A DNA stretch of 64,000 nucleotides, taken from positions 124,001 to 188,000 of the forward strand of contig NZ_FNIR01000011.1 of the NCBI RefSeq assembly GCF_900103975.1. The letters run 5' to 3'. A program made the translations under genes and the position numbers. Source of the DNA: Klenkia soli. Lineage in GTDB: Bacteria; Actinomycetota; Actinomycetes; Mycobacteriales; Geodermatophilaceae. Of this stretch, positions 24,323-35,296 are shown in pieces. The notes beneath the pieces were generated by a model. The model saw only the letters and a program-made list of their open reading frames with translations. It ran no database searches and was not told the DNA's origin. How positions within the stretch are numbered: the stretch's first letter is position 1; each line of letters begins with the position of its first letter.

Positions 24323-25764
24323 TGGCCGCCCCCGTACCGGCCGTCGGCCCGGGCACCGACCCGAAGAACGCCGCCCCGGGCGTCACCACCCCACCCAAGC
24401 GCCGCGGCACCGAGCTGGTGATGCTCGGCTTCGCGGTGCTCATCACGCTGGCCGCGCAGACGATCGTCGACATCACCATCACCGGCTCCCCCAGCCCCGA
24501 GATCGCCACCTTCGGGCTGTGGTTCTCCGGCATCTGGGTGGCCGCCCACCTCGTGGTCCGCAAGGTCGCGCCCTACGCGGACCCGTTGCTGCTGCCCTGC
24601 ATCGCGGTGCTCACCGGTCTCGGCCTGTCGATGATCCACCGTCTGGACATCGCCACGAACGCCCTGGGCGAGTCCGTCTCCAGCCGGGAGGACGCCCCCA
24701 CCCAGCTGCTGTGGGCCACCGTCGGGCTCGTGGTGTTCGTGGGCGTGCTGCTGGTGGTGCGCGACCACCGCGCGCTCGCCCGGCTGGCCTACACGATCGG
24801 GCTGGTCGGCCTGGTGCTGCTGGCCGTCCCGGCGGTGCTGCCCTCGGCGCTGTCCGAGGTCAACGGCGCCAAGATCTGGATCCGGGTGGCCGGGTTCTCG
24901 ATCCAGCCCGGTGAGTTCGCCAAGATCTGCCTGGTCATCTTCTTCGCCGCCTACCTGGTCGACAAGCGCGACGTGCTCGCGCTGGCCAGCCGTCGCGTGC
25001 TCGGCCTCGAGGTCCCGCGCGCCCGCGACCTGGGCCCGGTGCTGGTCGCCTGGGGCGTCTCGATCCTGGTGCTGGTCTTCGAGCGCGACCTGGGCAGCTC
25101 GCTGCTGCTGTTCGGCATCTTCGTGGTGATGCTCTACGTGGCCACCGAGCGGGTGTCCTGGCTGGTCATCGGCGTGCTGCTGTTCTCCGCCGGCGCGACC
25201 CTGGCCTACCGGCTGTTCGGGCACGTGCGGCTGCGCGTGGACACCTGGCTGGACCCGTTCGCCTACTACCCGGACGGCGGTGGCTACCAGGTCGTGCAGT
25301 CGCTGTTCGGCCTGGGCACCGGTGGCCTGTTCGGCGCCGGCCTCGGCGGCGGGCGCCCCGACCAGGTGCCGGTGGCCAAGAGCGACTTCATCGCCGCCGC
25401 GATCGGCGAGGAGCTCGGGCTGTTCGGGCTGGTCGCCGTCGTCGTGCTGTACCTGGTGCTCGTCGAGCGCGGGCTGCGCACCTCCCTCGTCGTGCGCGAC
25501 GGGTTCGGCAAGCTGCTGGCCGCCGGCCTGGCGTTCGGCATCGCCTGGCAGGTGTTCGTCGTGCTCGGCGGTGTGACCGGACTGCTGCCGCTGACCGGGC
25601 TCACCACCCCCTTCGTGGCCTACGGCGGGTCGTCGCTGGTGGCGAACTTCGGCCTGGTCGCGCTGCTGGTGCGCATCAGCGACGCCGCCCGGCGCCCGGC
25701 CGCCCCGCCGGCGCCCCCGGCCCCCAAGCTGGGCGAGGCGCTCACCGAGGTGGTGCGGCCGTGA
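24322..25764 (+). CDS. rodA: SEDS peptidoglycan glycosyltransferase RodA/FtsW family
   Basis: A 480-residue polytopic protein with about 10-12 helices. SEDS hallmarks include KIWIRVAGFSIQPGEFAKI, FERDLGSSLLLFGIFVVMLY and the C-terminal GLTTPFVAYGGSSLVANFGL. It polymerises lipid II into glycan strands together with a class B penicillin-binding protein, here the overlapping next gene. The ATG shares one base with the pstP stop. In mycobacteria the orthologue at this place is RodA, needed for elongation. Confidence 0.94.
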   Translation: MAAPVPAVGPGTDPKNAAPGVTTPPKRRGTELVMLGFAVLITLAAQTIVDITITGSPSPEIATFGLWFSGIWVAAHLVVRKVAPYADPLLLPCIAVLTGLGLSMIHRLDIATNALGESVSSREDAPTQLLWATVGLVVFVGVLLVVRDHRALARLAYTIGLVGLVLLAVPAVLPSALSEVNGAKIWIRVAGFSIQPGEFAKICLVIFFAAYLVDKRDVLALASRRVLGLEVPRARDLGPVLVAWGVSILVLVFERDLGSSLLLFGIFVVMLYVATERVSWLVIGVLLFSAGATLAYRLFGHVRLRVDTWLDPFAYYPDGGGYQVVQSLFGLGTGGLFGAGLGGGRPDQVPVAKSDFIAAAIGEELGLFGLVAVVVLYLVLVERGLRTSLVVRDGFGKLLAAGLAFGIAWQVFVVLGGVTGLLPLTGLTTPFVAYGGSSLVANFGLVALLVRISDAARRPAAPPAPPAPKLGEALTEVVRP

Positions 25765-27212
25765 ACGCACCGCTGCGCAAGGTCGCGATCAGCGTGCTGG
25801 TGCTGTTCACCCTGCTGATCCTCAACGCCAACTACATCCAGGTGGTGCGCTCCTCGGAGCTGCGCTCGGACCCGTCCAACACCCGGATCCTGGCCGAGGA
25901 GTACGACCGCGAGCGCGGGCAGATCGTGGTCGACGGCAACCCCGTGGCCCAGTCCGTGGCCACCGACGACACGTTGACCTACCTCCGCCAGTACCCGCAG
26001 CCCGACCTGTACTCGACGGTCACCGGCTACTACTCCCTGGTCTACGGCAACAGCGGGATCGAGGACGCCGAGGACGAGATCCTCTCCGGTTCCGACGACC
26101 GGCTCGCCTTCCGCCGGATCGCCGACCTGTTCACCGGTCGCGACCCCTCCGGCGGCAACGTCGAGCTGACCCTCGACGCCGCCACCCAGCAGGCCGCCTT
26201 CGACGCCCTCGGCGGCGTCCGGGGCGCGGTCGTCGCGCTGGACCCCGAGACCGGTGCGGTGCTGGCCATGGTCAGCAGCCCGACCTACGACCCCGGCCAG
26301 CTGTCCAGCCACGACCCCGCCGCGATCCGCGCGTACTCGGACTCCCTGAGCGCGATGGACCCCGACCCCCGGGTGAACACCACGGTCTCCGAGCGCTACT
26401 CCCCCGGCTCGGTCTTCAAGCTGATCGTGTCGGCCGCGGCCCTCGAGGACGGCTACACCCCCGACACCGTCGTCCCCGCGCCGCAGTACTACACCCCCTC
26501 GGACAGCAGCCGGGCCATCCCCAACTTCGGCAACGAGGTGTGCGACCCCAGCGGTGAGCAGTCCCTGATCCAGGCGCTGACGATCTCCTGCAACACGGCG
26601 TTCGCCGGCCTGGGCGTGGAGCTGGGCGAGGACCGGGTCCGCGAGGCGGCCGAGGCGTTCGGCATCGACGAGGGCGGCTTCACCATGCCGCTGCCGGTCG
26701 TCGAGAGCACCGTGGGCGACGTCGACGGCAACGCCCAGCTGGCCAACGCGTCCATCGGCCAGCAGAACGTGCAGATCACCCCGCTGCAGGGCGCGATGAT
26801 CGCCGCCGCCATCGCCAACGACGGCGAGCTGATGACCCCGTACCTGGTCGACCAGCTGCAGGCACCCGACCTCAGCGTGGTCGACCAGACCACGCCCGAG
26901 GTCCGCAGCCAGCCCGTCTCGGCCGACGTCGCCGAGCAGCTGCAGGAGATGATGGTCAGCGTGGTCGAGAACGGCTCCGGCCGCCGCGCGCAGATCGACG
27001 GCTACACCGTGGGCGGCAAGACCGGCACCGCCCAGACCACCACCGACGGCGACGACAACCAGTGGTTCGTCGGCTTCGCCGGCCCCGACGGCGACCCGCA
27101 GATCGCCGTGGCCGTCTTCGTCGAGGGCGGTCAGGGCACCGGCGGCGACCTGTCGGCACCGGTCGCCCAGCAGGTCATGTCCGCGTACCTGGCCGCTCAC
27201 GGGGGCAACTAG
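25761..27212 (+). CDS. pbpA: class B penicillin-binding protein PbpA
   Basis: A 483-residue transpeptidase. One N-terminal membrane helix (about 7-25) precedes a dimerisation region and the catalytic domain with SPGSVFK (nucleophile Ser217, Lys220), SCN (276-278) and KTG (420-422). It cross-links peptidoglycan and is the usual partner of the SEDS protein encoded just before. GTG at 25761 overlaps the rodA stop (GTGA). All active-site motifs are intact. Confidence 0.95.
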   Translation: MNAPLRKVAISVLVLFTLLILNANYIQVVRSSELRSDPSNTRILAEEYDRERGQIVVDGNPVAQSVATDDTLTYLRQYPQPDLYSTVTGYYSLVYGNSGIEDAEDEILSGSDDRLAFRRIADLFTGRDPSGGNVELTLDAATQQAAFDALGGVRGAVVALDPETGAVLAMVSSPTYDPGQLSSHDPAAIRAYSDSLSAMDPDPRVNTTVSERYSPGSVFKLIVSAAALEDGYTPDTVVPAPQYYTPSDSSRAIPNFGNEVCDPSGEQSLIQALTISCNTAFAGLGVELGEDRVREAAEAFGIDEGGFTMPLPVVESTVGDVDGNAQLANASIGQQNVQITPLQGAMIAAAIANDGELMTPYLVDQLQAPDLSVVDQTTPEVRSQPVSADVAEQLQEMMVSVVENGSGRRAQIDGYTVGGKTGTAQTTTDGDDNQWFVGFAGPDGDPQIAVAVFVEGGQGTGGDLSAPVAQQVMSAYLAAHGGN

Positions 27213-27214
27213 CC

Positions 27215-28627
27215 ATGGCACTGCACATCGGCAGCATCCTGGCCGGGCGGTACGAGATCACCGCCCCCATCGCCACCGGCGGCATGGGTGAGGTCTGGCA
27301 GGCCACCGACCGCACCCTGGGCCGCACGGTCGCGGCCAAGGTGCTCAAGAGCGAGTACACCGGCGACCGCAACTTCCTCGAGCGCTTCCGCAACGAGGCC
27401 CGGCACACCGCCGGGCTGACCCACGCCAACATCGCCTCGGTCTACGACTACGGCGAGATCCAGGACGACGACGGCCGCACGCTGGCCTTCCTGGTCATGG
27501 AGTACGTGGAGGGCGAGCCGCTGGTCGCGATCCTCGACCGCGAGATCACCCTGTCCCCCGAGCGCACCCTCGACGTCCTGGCCCAGGCCGGCGAGGGCCT
27601 GTCCGCCGCCCACCGGGCCGGTGTGGTGCACCGCGACATCAAGCCGGGCAACCTCATGGTCCGGCCCGACGGCGTCGTGAAGCTGACCGACTTCGGCATC
27701 GCCTGGGCCCGCGACGCCGCCCCGCTGACCCGCACCGGCATGGTGGTGGGCACCGCCCAGTACCTGTCCCCCGAGCAGGCGCAGGGCTTCCAGGTCACCG
27801 CCGCCTCCGACGTCTACTCCCTCGGGGTGCTCGGCTACGAGTGCCTGGCCGGCAACCGCCCGTTCGACGGCGACTCGCAGGTGGCCATCGCGCTGGCCCA
27901 GATCAACCGGCCCCCGCCCCCGCTGCCGGCCGCCGTCCCCGCGCCGGTGCGGGCGCTGGTCGAGAAGGCGCTGGCCAAGGACCCCGCCGCCCGGTTCGCC
28001 GACGGCGGCGCCTTCGCCGAGGCCGCGCGCCGGGTGGCTGCCGGCGGGCCGGGCCCCGAGACGGCGGCCACCACCGCCTTCATCCCCGCCGTGGGCGGTG
28101 GCAGCACGCAGATGATCGGCGCCGCGGGCGCCGCCGCCGCGACCACCGGGCCGGCGACCGCTCCGCGCGCCATGCCCCCGCTGCAGGGCCCCCCGGTCGA
28201 CGACCAGGTCGACAGCTGGGACGACGACGAGCCGCGGCGCCGGTCGCCGTGGCCGTGGGTGGCGGCCGCGGCCGTCGTGCTGCTGGTGCTCGGCGCCGTG
28301 CTCGCCTTCACCCTGCTGGGCGGTGGCGACGACGAGGGCTCCCCGGGGACGACGACGACCCCGGCCACCACCACCTCCGCGCCCCCGACCACGAGTGCGG
28401 CCACCACGACGCAGGAGAGCTCGGCGGAGCAGACCACCGAGGAGTCGCAGGAGCAGACGACGGAGCCGGAGGAGACCACGCAGGCTCCGCCCCCGGCGAC
28501 CACCACGCAGGCACCCACGACGACCCGGACCACGACGACGTCGTCCTCGACGTCCTCGGCCCCCACCACGACGGCGGCCACGACGACCACCGAACCTCCA
28601 CCCGCCGGCGGGGAGACCCCTCCGTGA
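27215..28627 (+). CDS. pknA: serine/threonine protein kinase PknA
   Basis: A 470-residue Hanks-type kinase. The glycine loop ATGGMGEVW, the lysine in AAKVLK, HRDIKPGNLM and DFGIA are all present, and the activation loop continues to GTAQYLSPEQA. A single transmembrane helix (about 348-368) is followed by a ~100-residue Thr/Ser/Pro-rich outer tail without PASTA domains, as expected for PknA. It regulates cell shape, division and wall synthesis. ATG at 27215 lies two bases after the pbpA stop. Confidence 0.95.
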   Translation: MALHIGSILAGRYEITAPIATGGMGEVWQATDRTLGRTVAAKVLKSEYTGDRNFLERFRNEARHTAGLTHANIASVYDYGEIQDDDGRTLAFLVMEYVEGEPLVAILDREITLSPERTLDVLAQAGEGLSAAHRAGVVHRDIKPGNLMVRPDGVVKLTDFGIAWARDAAPLTRTGMVVGTAQYLSPEQAQGFQVTAASDVYSLGVLGYECLAGNRPFDGDSQVAIALAQINRPPPPLPAAVPAPVRALVEKALAKDPAARFADGGAFAEAARRVAAGGPGPETAATTAFIPAVGGGSTQMIGAAGAAAATTGPATAPRAMPPLQGPPVDDQVDSWDDDEPRRRSPWPWVAAAAVVLLVLGAVLAFTLLGGGDDEGSPGTTTTPATTTSAPPTTSAATTTQESSAEQTTEESQEQTTEPEETTQAPPPATTTQAPTTTRTTTTSSSTSSAPTTTAATTTTEPPPAGGETPP

Positions 28628-28718
28628 CCACCCCCAGCACGTCCCCGGTCCGCCCGACCGGATCGCCTACGCTGCCTGGTGGCCCGGGGACCCCGGCCGC
28701 CGCCCGAGAGGACCGTCG

Positions 28719-30496
<1,778 letters not shown>

Positions 30497-30500
<4 letters not shown>

Positions 30501-30531
30501 GCGGTCGGGGGGCCGGCCCCCGACCGCTCAG
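30497..30531. terminator. bidirectional terminator between pknB and trpG
   Basis: CTGAGCGGTCGGGGG pairs with CCCCCGACCGCTCAG around the short loop GCCGG. The hairpin contains the stop codons of both convergent genes, so each transcript would end immediately after its coding region. Confidence 0.88.
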
Positions 30532-31199
30532 CCGACCGCGGTGAGCAGGCGCTTCGCGGCGGCCGAGGCGGACTCGACCAGGGCCGGGTCGGGGGCCAGG
30601 CCGCACCGGCCCAGCCAGGTGGCCAGCAGCTGGTGACCGCCCTCGGTGAGCACCGACTCGGGGTGGAACTGCACCCCCTCGATCGGCAGCTCGCGGTGCC
30701 GCAGGGCCATGACGATCCCCGACGGTGTGCGACCGGTGACCTCGAGCTCGGCCGGCATGGTCGAGGCCTCGACGGCCAGCGAGTGGTAGCGGGTCGCGGT
30801 GAACGGGGAGGGCAGGTCGGCCAGCACCCCGACCCCGTCGTGCACCACCTGGCTGGTCTTGCCGTGCAGCAGCTCGGGCGCCCGGACGACGTCCCCCCCG
30901 AAGGCCTCGGCGATCGCCTGGTGGCCCAGGCAGACCCCCAGGACGGGGACGCCCGCCTCGGCGGCGGCCCGCACCATCGGCACGGTCACCCCGGCGTCGG
31001 TCGGGGTCCCGGGGCCCGGCGAGAGCAGCACGCCCGCGACATCCAGATCGCCGAGCTCGTCGACGGTCACCGCGTCGTTGCGGCGGACCACGCTGGGGAC
31101 GCCGAGCTGGCCCAGGTACTGGACCAGGTTGTAGACGAAGCTGTCGAAGTTGTCGACGACCAGCACCCGCGCGTCCGTGCCCATGGTTCGCTCGCTCAC
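30528..31199 (-). CDS. trpG: glutamine amidotransferase, anthranilate/aminodeoxychorismate synthase component II
   Basis: About 223 residues. Class I amidotransferase motifs are complete: LLSPGPGTP, VPVLGVCLGHQAIAEAFGG (nucleophile Cys) and VQFHPESVLT (His, Glu). It supplies ammonia for anthranilate or 4-amino-4-deoxychorismate synthesis, and which one cannot be decided because no trpE or pabB is in the window. GTG at 31199 overlaps the stop of the small membrane gene (GTGA) and has GGTGG upstream; ATG at 31184 is the alternative. Confidence 0.92.
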   Translation of the reverse strand: MSERTMGTDARVLVVDNFDSFVYNLVQYLGQLGVPSVVRRNDAVTVDELGDLDVAGVLLSPGPGTPTDAGVTVPMVRAAAEAGVPVLGVCLGHQAIAEAFGGDVVRAPELLHGKTSQVVHDGVGVLADLPSPFTATRYHSLAVEASTMPAELEVTGRTPSGIVMALRHRELPIEGVQFHPESVLTEGGHQLLATWLGRCGLAPDPALVESASAAAKRLLTAVG

Positions 31200-31354
31200 C
31201 GGTCCACCGTCACGTCGTTGAAGGGCAGCTTCGGCTCGACCCACGGGAAGACGACGAACAGCAGCAGGGCGCACACGGCCAGCACGAGCACCAGCGCCTG
31301 CACGCTCTTCACCGCCGTCCCGCCGGGGAGGTGCCGCCAGATCCAGGTGTACAT
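31196..31354 (-). CDS. 52-aa single-pass membrane protein
   Basis: A 52-residue frame: MYTWIWRHLPGG, a hydrophobic helix (about residues 16-36) and a short polar tail ending LPFNDVTVDR. Its ATG (31354) overlaps the sortase stop (TGATG) and its TGA overlaps the trpG start (GTGA), so it is embedded in a coupled operon. A charged N-terminus before the helix suggests the tail faces outside. I recognise no family. Its position between a sortase and trpG suggests a small envelope protein of this conserved cluster. Confidence 0.75.
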   Translation of the reverse strand: MYTWIWRHLPGGTAVKSVQALVLVLAVCALLLFVVFPWVEPKLPFNDVTVDR

Positions 31355-32331
31355 CAGCCCTCGCTCAGCGCCGGCGGCCCGTCGGGGGCGTCGGCCTTCG
31401 GGATCGGGTCGCCGTCCAGCACCGCGTGCACGATGAGCCGCTCGCGGGCGGAGAACTTCGGGTGGCAGGTGGTCAGCGTCAGGTACGCCCCGCTGGCCGG
31501 GCCGTCGAGGGCCCCGTTCGGGGTCGGGGCGATGACCGACACGTCGGTGGGCAGCACGATCTGCTGGGCCGGGATGCCGCTGGGGTCGTCCTCGGCCAGC
31601 ACCCGGTAGACGTACCAGGTGTCCTCGGTCTCGATGACGATCGGGTCGCCGGACTGCAGCTGGTCCAGGTCGAGGAAGGGCGAGCCCTTGCCCACCCGGT
31701 GGCCGGCGAGGGCGAAGTTGCCCTGCTCGCCGGGCATCGCGGAGTCGACGTAGTGGCCCGGGCCCTCGACCAGCTCCTGCTCGTCGGTGCCCTCGAGGAT
31801 CACCTTGACGTAGTCGGGACCGAACCGCGGGATCCGGATGAAGGCGAACCCCTCGCCCAGGGGCACCTCGGAGATGCCGCCGCCGGGGAGCGTGGGCACG
31901 GTGGGGTCGTCGGACCCGGTGTCCCAGTCCGCCCGCAGGTCCTGCGACAGGGCGTCCTGCTTGCGGTCGCTGGTCAGGTCGGTGATCCAGACCTCGTAGA
32001 CCACGAACAGCAGGACGACGAGACCGGCGGTGACCAGCAGCTGACCGACCCCGCGCACCCCGGTGCGGACCAGGTCACCGCGGGTGCGGGTGCGGCGGGG
32101 GGCGGCGTCGTCGGTGGTGCCGGGGTCGTCGGTGGTGCCGGGGTCGCCCTGGTCGTCCGGGTCCACGGGCTCGTCGTGCGCCGGGGCGGCCAGCGGCTCC
32201 CGGGGGACATCGGGCACCCGGGCCTGCCGGACGGTGGCGTCGGCCCCGACCGGCTGGGGCAGCTGGGGGTCGGCCGGTTCCTCGGGGGCGTGCCGGCCGC
32301 GCCGGGGGCGCCCGGCGTCCTCGTCGTCCAT
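31354..32331 (-). CDS. srtE: class E sortase
   Basis: A 325-residue transpeptidase. A disordered acidic N-terminus (1-90) is followed by a transmembrane helix (about 95-115, GVGQLLVTAGLVVLLFVVYE) and the sortase barrel. The catalytic His lies in FALAGHRVGKGSPF, the nucleophile in TLTTCHPKFSARERL (TLTTC motif) and the Arg in the same segment. Class E sortases of high-GC actinobacteria anchor LAXTG-type proteins to the wall. ATG at 32331 is chosen. It sits just before the small membrane gene and trpG, as in Streptomyces-like gene orders. Confidence 0.92.
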   Translation of the reverse strand: MDDEDAGRPRRGRHAPEEPADPQLPQPVGADATVRQARVPDVPREPLAAPAHDEPVDPDDQGDPGTTDDPGTTDDAAPRRTRTRGDLVRTGVRGVGQLLVTAGLVVLLFVVYEVWITDLTSDRKQDALSQDLRADWDTGSDDPTVPTLPGGGISEVPLGEGFAFIRIPRFGPDYVKVILEGTDEQELVEGPGHYVDSAMPGEQGNFALAGHRVGKGSPFLDLDQLQSGDPIVIETEDTWYVYRVLAEDDPSGIPAQQIVLPTDVSVIAPTPNGALDGPASGAYLTLTTCHPKFSARERLIVHAVLDGDPIPKADAPDGPPALSEG

Positions 32332-32357
32332 GGTCCCTCCCCGCCCGGCAGCAGGTC

Positions 32358-33161
32358 TCAGCCGGCGGCCGAGGCGTACTGCAGGTCCAGCGCGCCATCG
32401 TAGGCGGGCAGGTCGACCTGGGAGGAGTCCTGCACGCGGTAGGTGAGACCGAACCGGTCCACCGCCTGCTGCAGCGCCGCCACCTCGCGGGACTCGCCCA
32501 ACCGGTCGCGCATCGCGTCGGCGTCGCCGACGGCCGTGACCACGAAGGGCGGGGAGTAGGTGCGGCCCTGGAGCAGCAGCACGTTGCCCACGCAGCGGAC
32601 GGCGCTGGTGGCGATCAACCGCTGGCCCATGATGGCCACGCCGTCGGCTCCCGCGGCCCACAGCGCGTTGACCACGCCCTGCACGTCGGACTGGTGGATG
32701 ACCAGGTCGTCGACGTTGGCCCCGCGGGGCAGCGTGCCGCTGTCGGTCTCCGGGGCGTCGTCCAGGGTGACCTCGAGCCCGGCCCCGCTGACGGCGGTGA
32801 ACCCGGCGGAGGCCTCCTCGGCCGCACCGGCGGCCGCCGCCGCGGCCACGGCCCCGTTGCGACCGGCCTCGGCCGCGGTGAGGGCCTCGGAGCGGTCCTG
32901 CAGCTGGCCGAGCTGGGCCTCCTGCGCGTCGTTGTCGGCGGTGAGCTGCCGGATCAGCTGCGACAGCTCGGTGACGTCGCCGGCCCGCAGATCCGTGCCC
33001 CGTGCGGTCTGCCCGGACGTGGCGAACAGCATCCCGGCCGCGAGCGCGACCACCGGGACCAGGGCGTCCCACGCGGTCCGCCGGCGGCGTGCCCTGGCTC
33101 TGCGCACGGGACCTCCCGGGGACGACGACGGCGCGCGGTGCGGGCCGTCGGCCCACGTCAC
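32358..33161 (-). CDS. DUF881 membrane protein
   Basis: A 267-residue protein with a basic N-terminus, one helix near residues 33-48 (ALVPVVALAAGMLFATSG), a coiled-coil stretch (about 65-105) and the DUF881 domain, including DDAPETDSG, VDDLVIHQSDVQGVVNALWA and GVAIMGQRLIATSAVRCVGN. Orthologues occur next to crgA and trpG in mycobacteria (Rv0012 position). The function is unknown but the placement implies division or envelope work. The start at 33161 reads GTG. Confidence 0.88.
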   Translation of the reverse strand: MTWADGPHRAPSSSPGGPVRRARARRRRTAWDALVPVVALAAGMLFATSGQTARGTDLRAGDVTELSQLIRQLTADNDAQEAQLGQLQDRSEALTAAEAGRNGAVAAAAAAGAAEEASAGFTAVSGAGLEVTLDDAPETDSGTLPRGANVDDLVIHQSDVQGVVNALWAAGADGVAIMGQRLIATSAVRCVGNVLLLQGRTYSPPFVVTAVGDADAMRDRLGESREVAALQQAVDRFGLTYRVQDSSQVDLPAYDGALDLQYASAAG

Positions 33162-33290
33162 GTCCCCCGCAGCTTAGGCTGGGGGCGATCCGGACCGGCC
33201 ACGACGGCCGTTCCCCCGTCCGGTCAGCCGGGTCCGACCGCAGGTCGGGGGCGGCGAGCCGGCGCTCATCGAGCTCGAGGAGTCCTCGCG

Positions 33291-33563
33291 GTGCCCAAGT
33301 CCAAGGTGCGCAAGAAGTCGGTGTACACCCCGCCGGAGGGGGTGCTGCCCTCCAGCGCCACCCGGGCGCGCGCCGCGCAGCCCAGCCCCCGCTGGTACGC
33401 CCCCCTGATGATCGCGCTGATGCTGGTCGGGCTGATCTGGATCGTCGTCTACTACGTGGCCGGCGACAAGATCCCGTTCATGGTCTCGCTGTCGGCGTGG
33501 AACTTCGCGATCGGCTTCGGCGCCATGGTCGCCGGGCTGGTCATGAGCATGCGCTGGCGCTGA
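33291..33563 (+). CDS. crgA: cell division protein CrgA
   Basis: A 90-residue protein with two transmembrane helices. It shows the family's features: an N-terminal basic KSKVRKKSVYTPP, then SPRWYAPLMIALMLVGLIWI and the closing helix WNFAIGFGAMVAGLVMSMRW. CrgA is specific to actinobacteria and coordinates FtsZ, FtsI and other division proteins. GTG at 33291 with GAGGAG upstream. It converges on the CAAX protease gene with only six bases between the stops. Confidence 0.95.
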   Translation: MPKSKVRKKSVYTPPEGVLPSSATRARAAQPSPRWYAPLMIALMLVGLIWIVVYYVAGDKIPFMVSLSAWNFAIGFGAMVAGLVMSMRWR

Positions 33564-33569
33564 GCGCCC

Positions 33570-34352
33570 TCAGTCGTCCAGCTGGGGCCGCTCGGCCTCG
33601 ATCGAGGGCTGGTCGTCGAACAGCGCGGGCAGGAAGCGCAGCATGAGCGTCGACCAGACGAGGTGGGTCAGCACCGGCGCCTGGATCCCCCCGGTGATCC
33701 TGCGCTGCCACCCGAACAGGGCGCCCATCACCACCGAGGCCAGGACCAGCGCCGGGTTGCGGGTCGCCGTCGTGGCCAGCGCGTAGACCGCGGTGGACTT
33801 CGCGACCGGGTGGGTCGTGCCGGCCGCGGCGTAGAGCGCCCCCCGGAAGAAGACCTCCTCGGCCATGCCGTTGGCCAGCGTGGTGGTGGCGACCAGCGCC
33901 GGGTTGCCCTGGTGGGCGTAGCGCAGCACCCGGGTGACCGCGGCGTTGAGGACCGGGATCCGGCGGGCCACCAGAGCAGCGCTGTAGAACACCCCGAAGA
34001 TGCCGACCCCGGTGACGACCGGTGTGATCACCGGTCGGTGCAGCACCTCCTTCGAGGACCGCATCCACCCCAGGTGGAGCGGACCCGAGGCGATGCCGCC
34101 GGCGACCCACGTGCCGGCGACGGCCATCGTCAGGCCGTAGAACTCCTTGGAGTCCGGCTTCTGGGACAGCGAGACCCCCAGCAGCCCGGCCCCGAGCACC
34201 GAGACCCCGGCGGTGACCCGCCTGCGGCGCCGGAAGGCCTGGTCGGACTCGCGGTGGTCGCGGGGTACCGGGTCGATCAGCCAGGGCGGTGCGTGGCGGG
34301 CCAGGGCCGCCACGGTGCGGTCCAGCGGCCCGCTGGCCCGCCGTCGGCTCAC
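33570..34352 (-). CDS. CPBP family (CAAX-like) intramembrane protease
   Basis: A 260-residue polytopic protein. The motif MAEEVFFRGALYA (EExxxR) and a later conserved His segment (APVLTHLVWSTLML) mark the type II CAAX prenyl-protease/bacteriocin-processing fold. In bacteria without prenylated proteins these act as intramembrane proteases or accessory factors of unknown substrate. GTG at 34352 overlaps the stop of the NmrA-like gene (GTGA). Confidence 0.87.
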   Translation of the reverse strand: MSRRRASGPLDRTVAALARHAPPWLIDPVPRDHRESDQAFRRRRRVTAGVSVLGAGLLGVSLSQKPDSKEFYGLTMAVAGTWVAGGIASGPLHLGWMRSSKEVLHRPVITPVVTGVGIFGVFYSAALVARRIPVLNAAVTRVLRYAHQGNPALVATTTLANGMAEEVFFRGALYAAAGTTHPVAKSTAVYALATTATRNPALVLASVVMGALFGWQRRITGGIQAPVLTHLVWSTLMLRFLPALFDDQPSIEAERPQLDD

Positions 34353-35296
34353 GAGCGCGCGCCCCGGGCCAGCAGACCGCCGTGCCGGGGGCTGTCGCCG
34401 GCGGCCTCCCGGCGCTCGGCGGCACGTTCGCCCAGCGCGGTGAGCACCGCCTGGTCGTAGCCCATCGGCTCGAACGGGACCACCTGCCGGATGCTGTCGT
34501 CCTTCACGACCACCTCGTTGGTCATCGAGTCGATCAGCGACTTGCCGGTCTGCAGGTCGACGTCGGTCACCAGGGACAGCCAGCGGGCCGACAGCTGCGG
34601 GGTCAGGAACGGCACGGGGACGACGAACATGTGGCGGCCCTGGATCTCGGCCACCCGGGTCATCATCTCCAGGTACTCCAGGACGTCGGGGCCGCCGACC
34701 TCGAACACCCGCCCCTCGGCCTCGGGGGCCTCCAGCACACCCACCAGGTACCGGACGACGTCGGCGACGGCGATCGGCTGGGTCCGGGTGTGCACCCAGC
34801 GCGGGGTGATCATGGCCGGCAGGTGGGCGACCAGCTGCCGGGTCAGCTCCCAGGACACCCCGCCGTGGCCCACGACGATGCCGGCGCGCAGCACGGTCAC
34901 CGGCACCCCGCCCTCGCCCAGCAGCTGCTCGACCTCGCGGCGGCTGCGCAGGTGGTCGGAGAGGTCGTCGGCGTCCTCGCCCAGCCCGCCCAGGTAGATG
35001 ATCCGGCGCACCCCGGCGTCGGCGGCGGCGCGACCGAACGACCGGGCAGCCGCGGCGTCCTCCTGCACGAAGTCGGCGTCGCCCAGGCTGTGCACCAGGT
35101 AGTAGGCGGCGTCGCAGCCCTCCAGCGCACTCCGCAGCGACGCCTCGTCGGAGACGTCGCCGGCGACCGCCTCCCCGGCGCCGCGGTACTTCTCCGGACG
35201 CCGGGTCATCGCCCGCACCCGGTGCCCCTCCTCGACCAGGGCCGGCGCCAGCCGACCACCCACGAACCCGGACGCTCCAGTCACCAGAACCTGCAC
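34349..35296 (-). CDS. NAD(P)-binding NmrA/atypical SDR protein
   Basis: A 315-residue atypical short-chain dehydrogenase. Its N-terminus VQVLVTGASGFVGGRLAPAL has the TGxxGxxG nucleotide motif, and YLGGLGEDADDLSDHLRSRR follows in place of the usual YxxxK. The family (YwnB/NmrA-like, often annotated as nucleoside-diphosphate-sugar epimerase) includes redox sensors and real oxidoreductases. A close paralogue is encoded at 46137-47056. GTG at 35296. Upstream is a 477-bp non-coding stretch with DnaA-box-like sequences. Confidence 0.82.
   Translation of the reverse strand: MQVLVTGASGFVGGRLAPALVEEGHRVRAMTRRPEKYRGAGEAVAGDVSDEASLRSALEGCDAAYYLVHSLGDADFVQEDAAAARSFGRAAADAGVRRIIYLGGLGEDADDLSDHLRSRREVEQLLGEGGVPVTVLRAGIVVGHGGVSWELTRQLVAHLPAMITPRWVHTRTQPIAVADVVRYLVGVLEAPEAEGRVFEVGGPDVLEYLEMMTRVAEIQGRHMFVVPVPFLTPQLSARWLSLVTDVDLQTGKSLIDSMTNEVVVKDDSIRQVVPFEPMGYDQAVLTALGERAAERREAAGDSPRHGGLLARGARS

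Noticed and set aside
28350-28620. Repetitive ACC/ACG triplets at the end of pknA
   Set aside because: This is codon bias in a Thr/Ser/Pro-rich outer tail, not a DNA repeat element.
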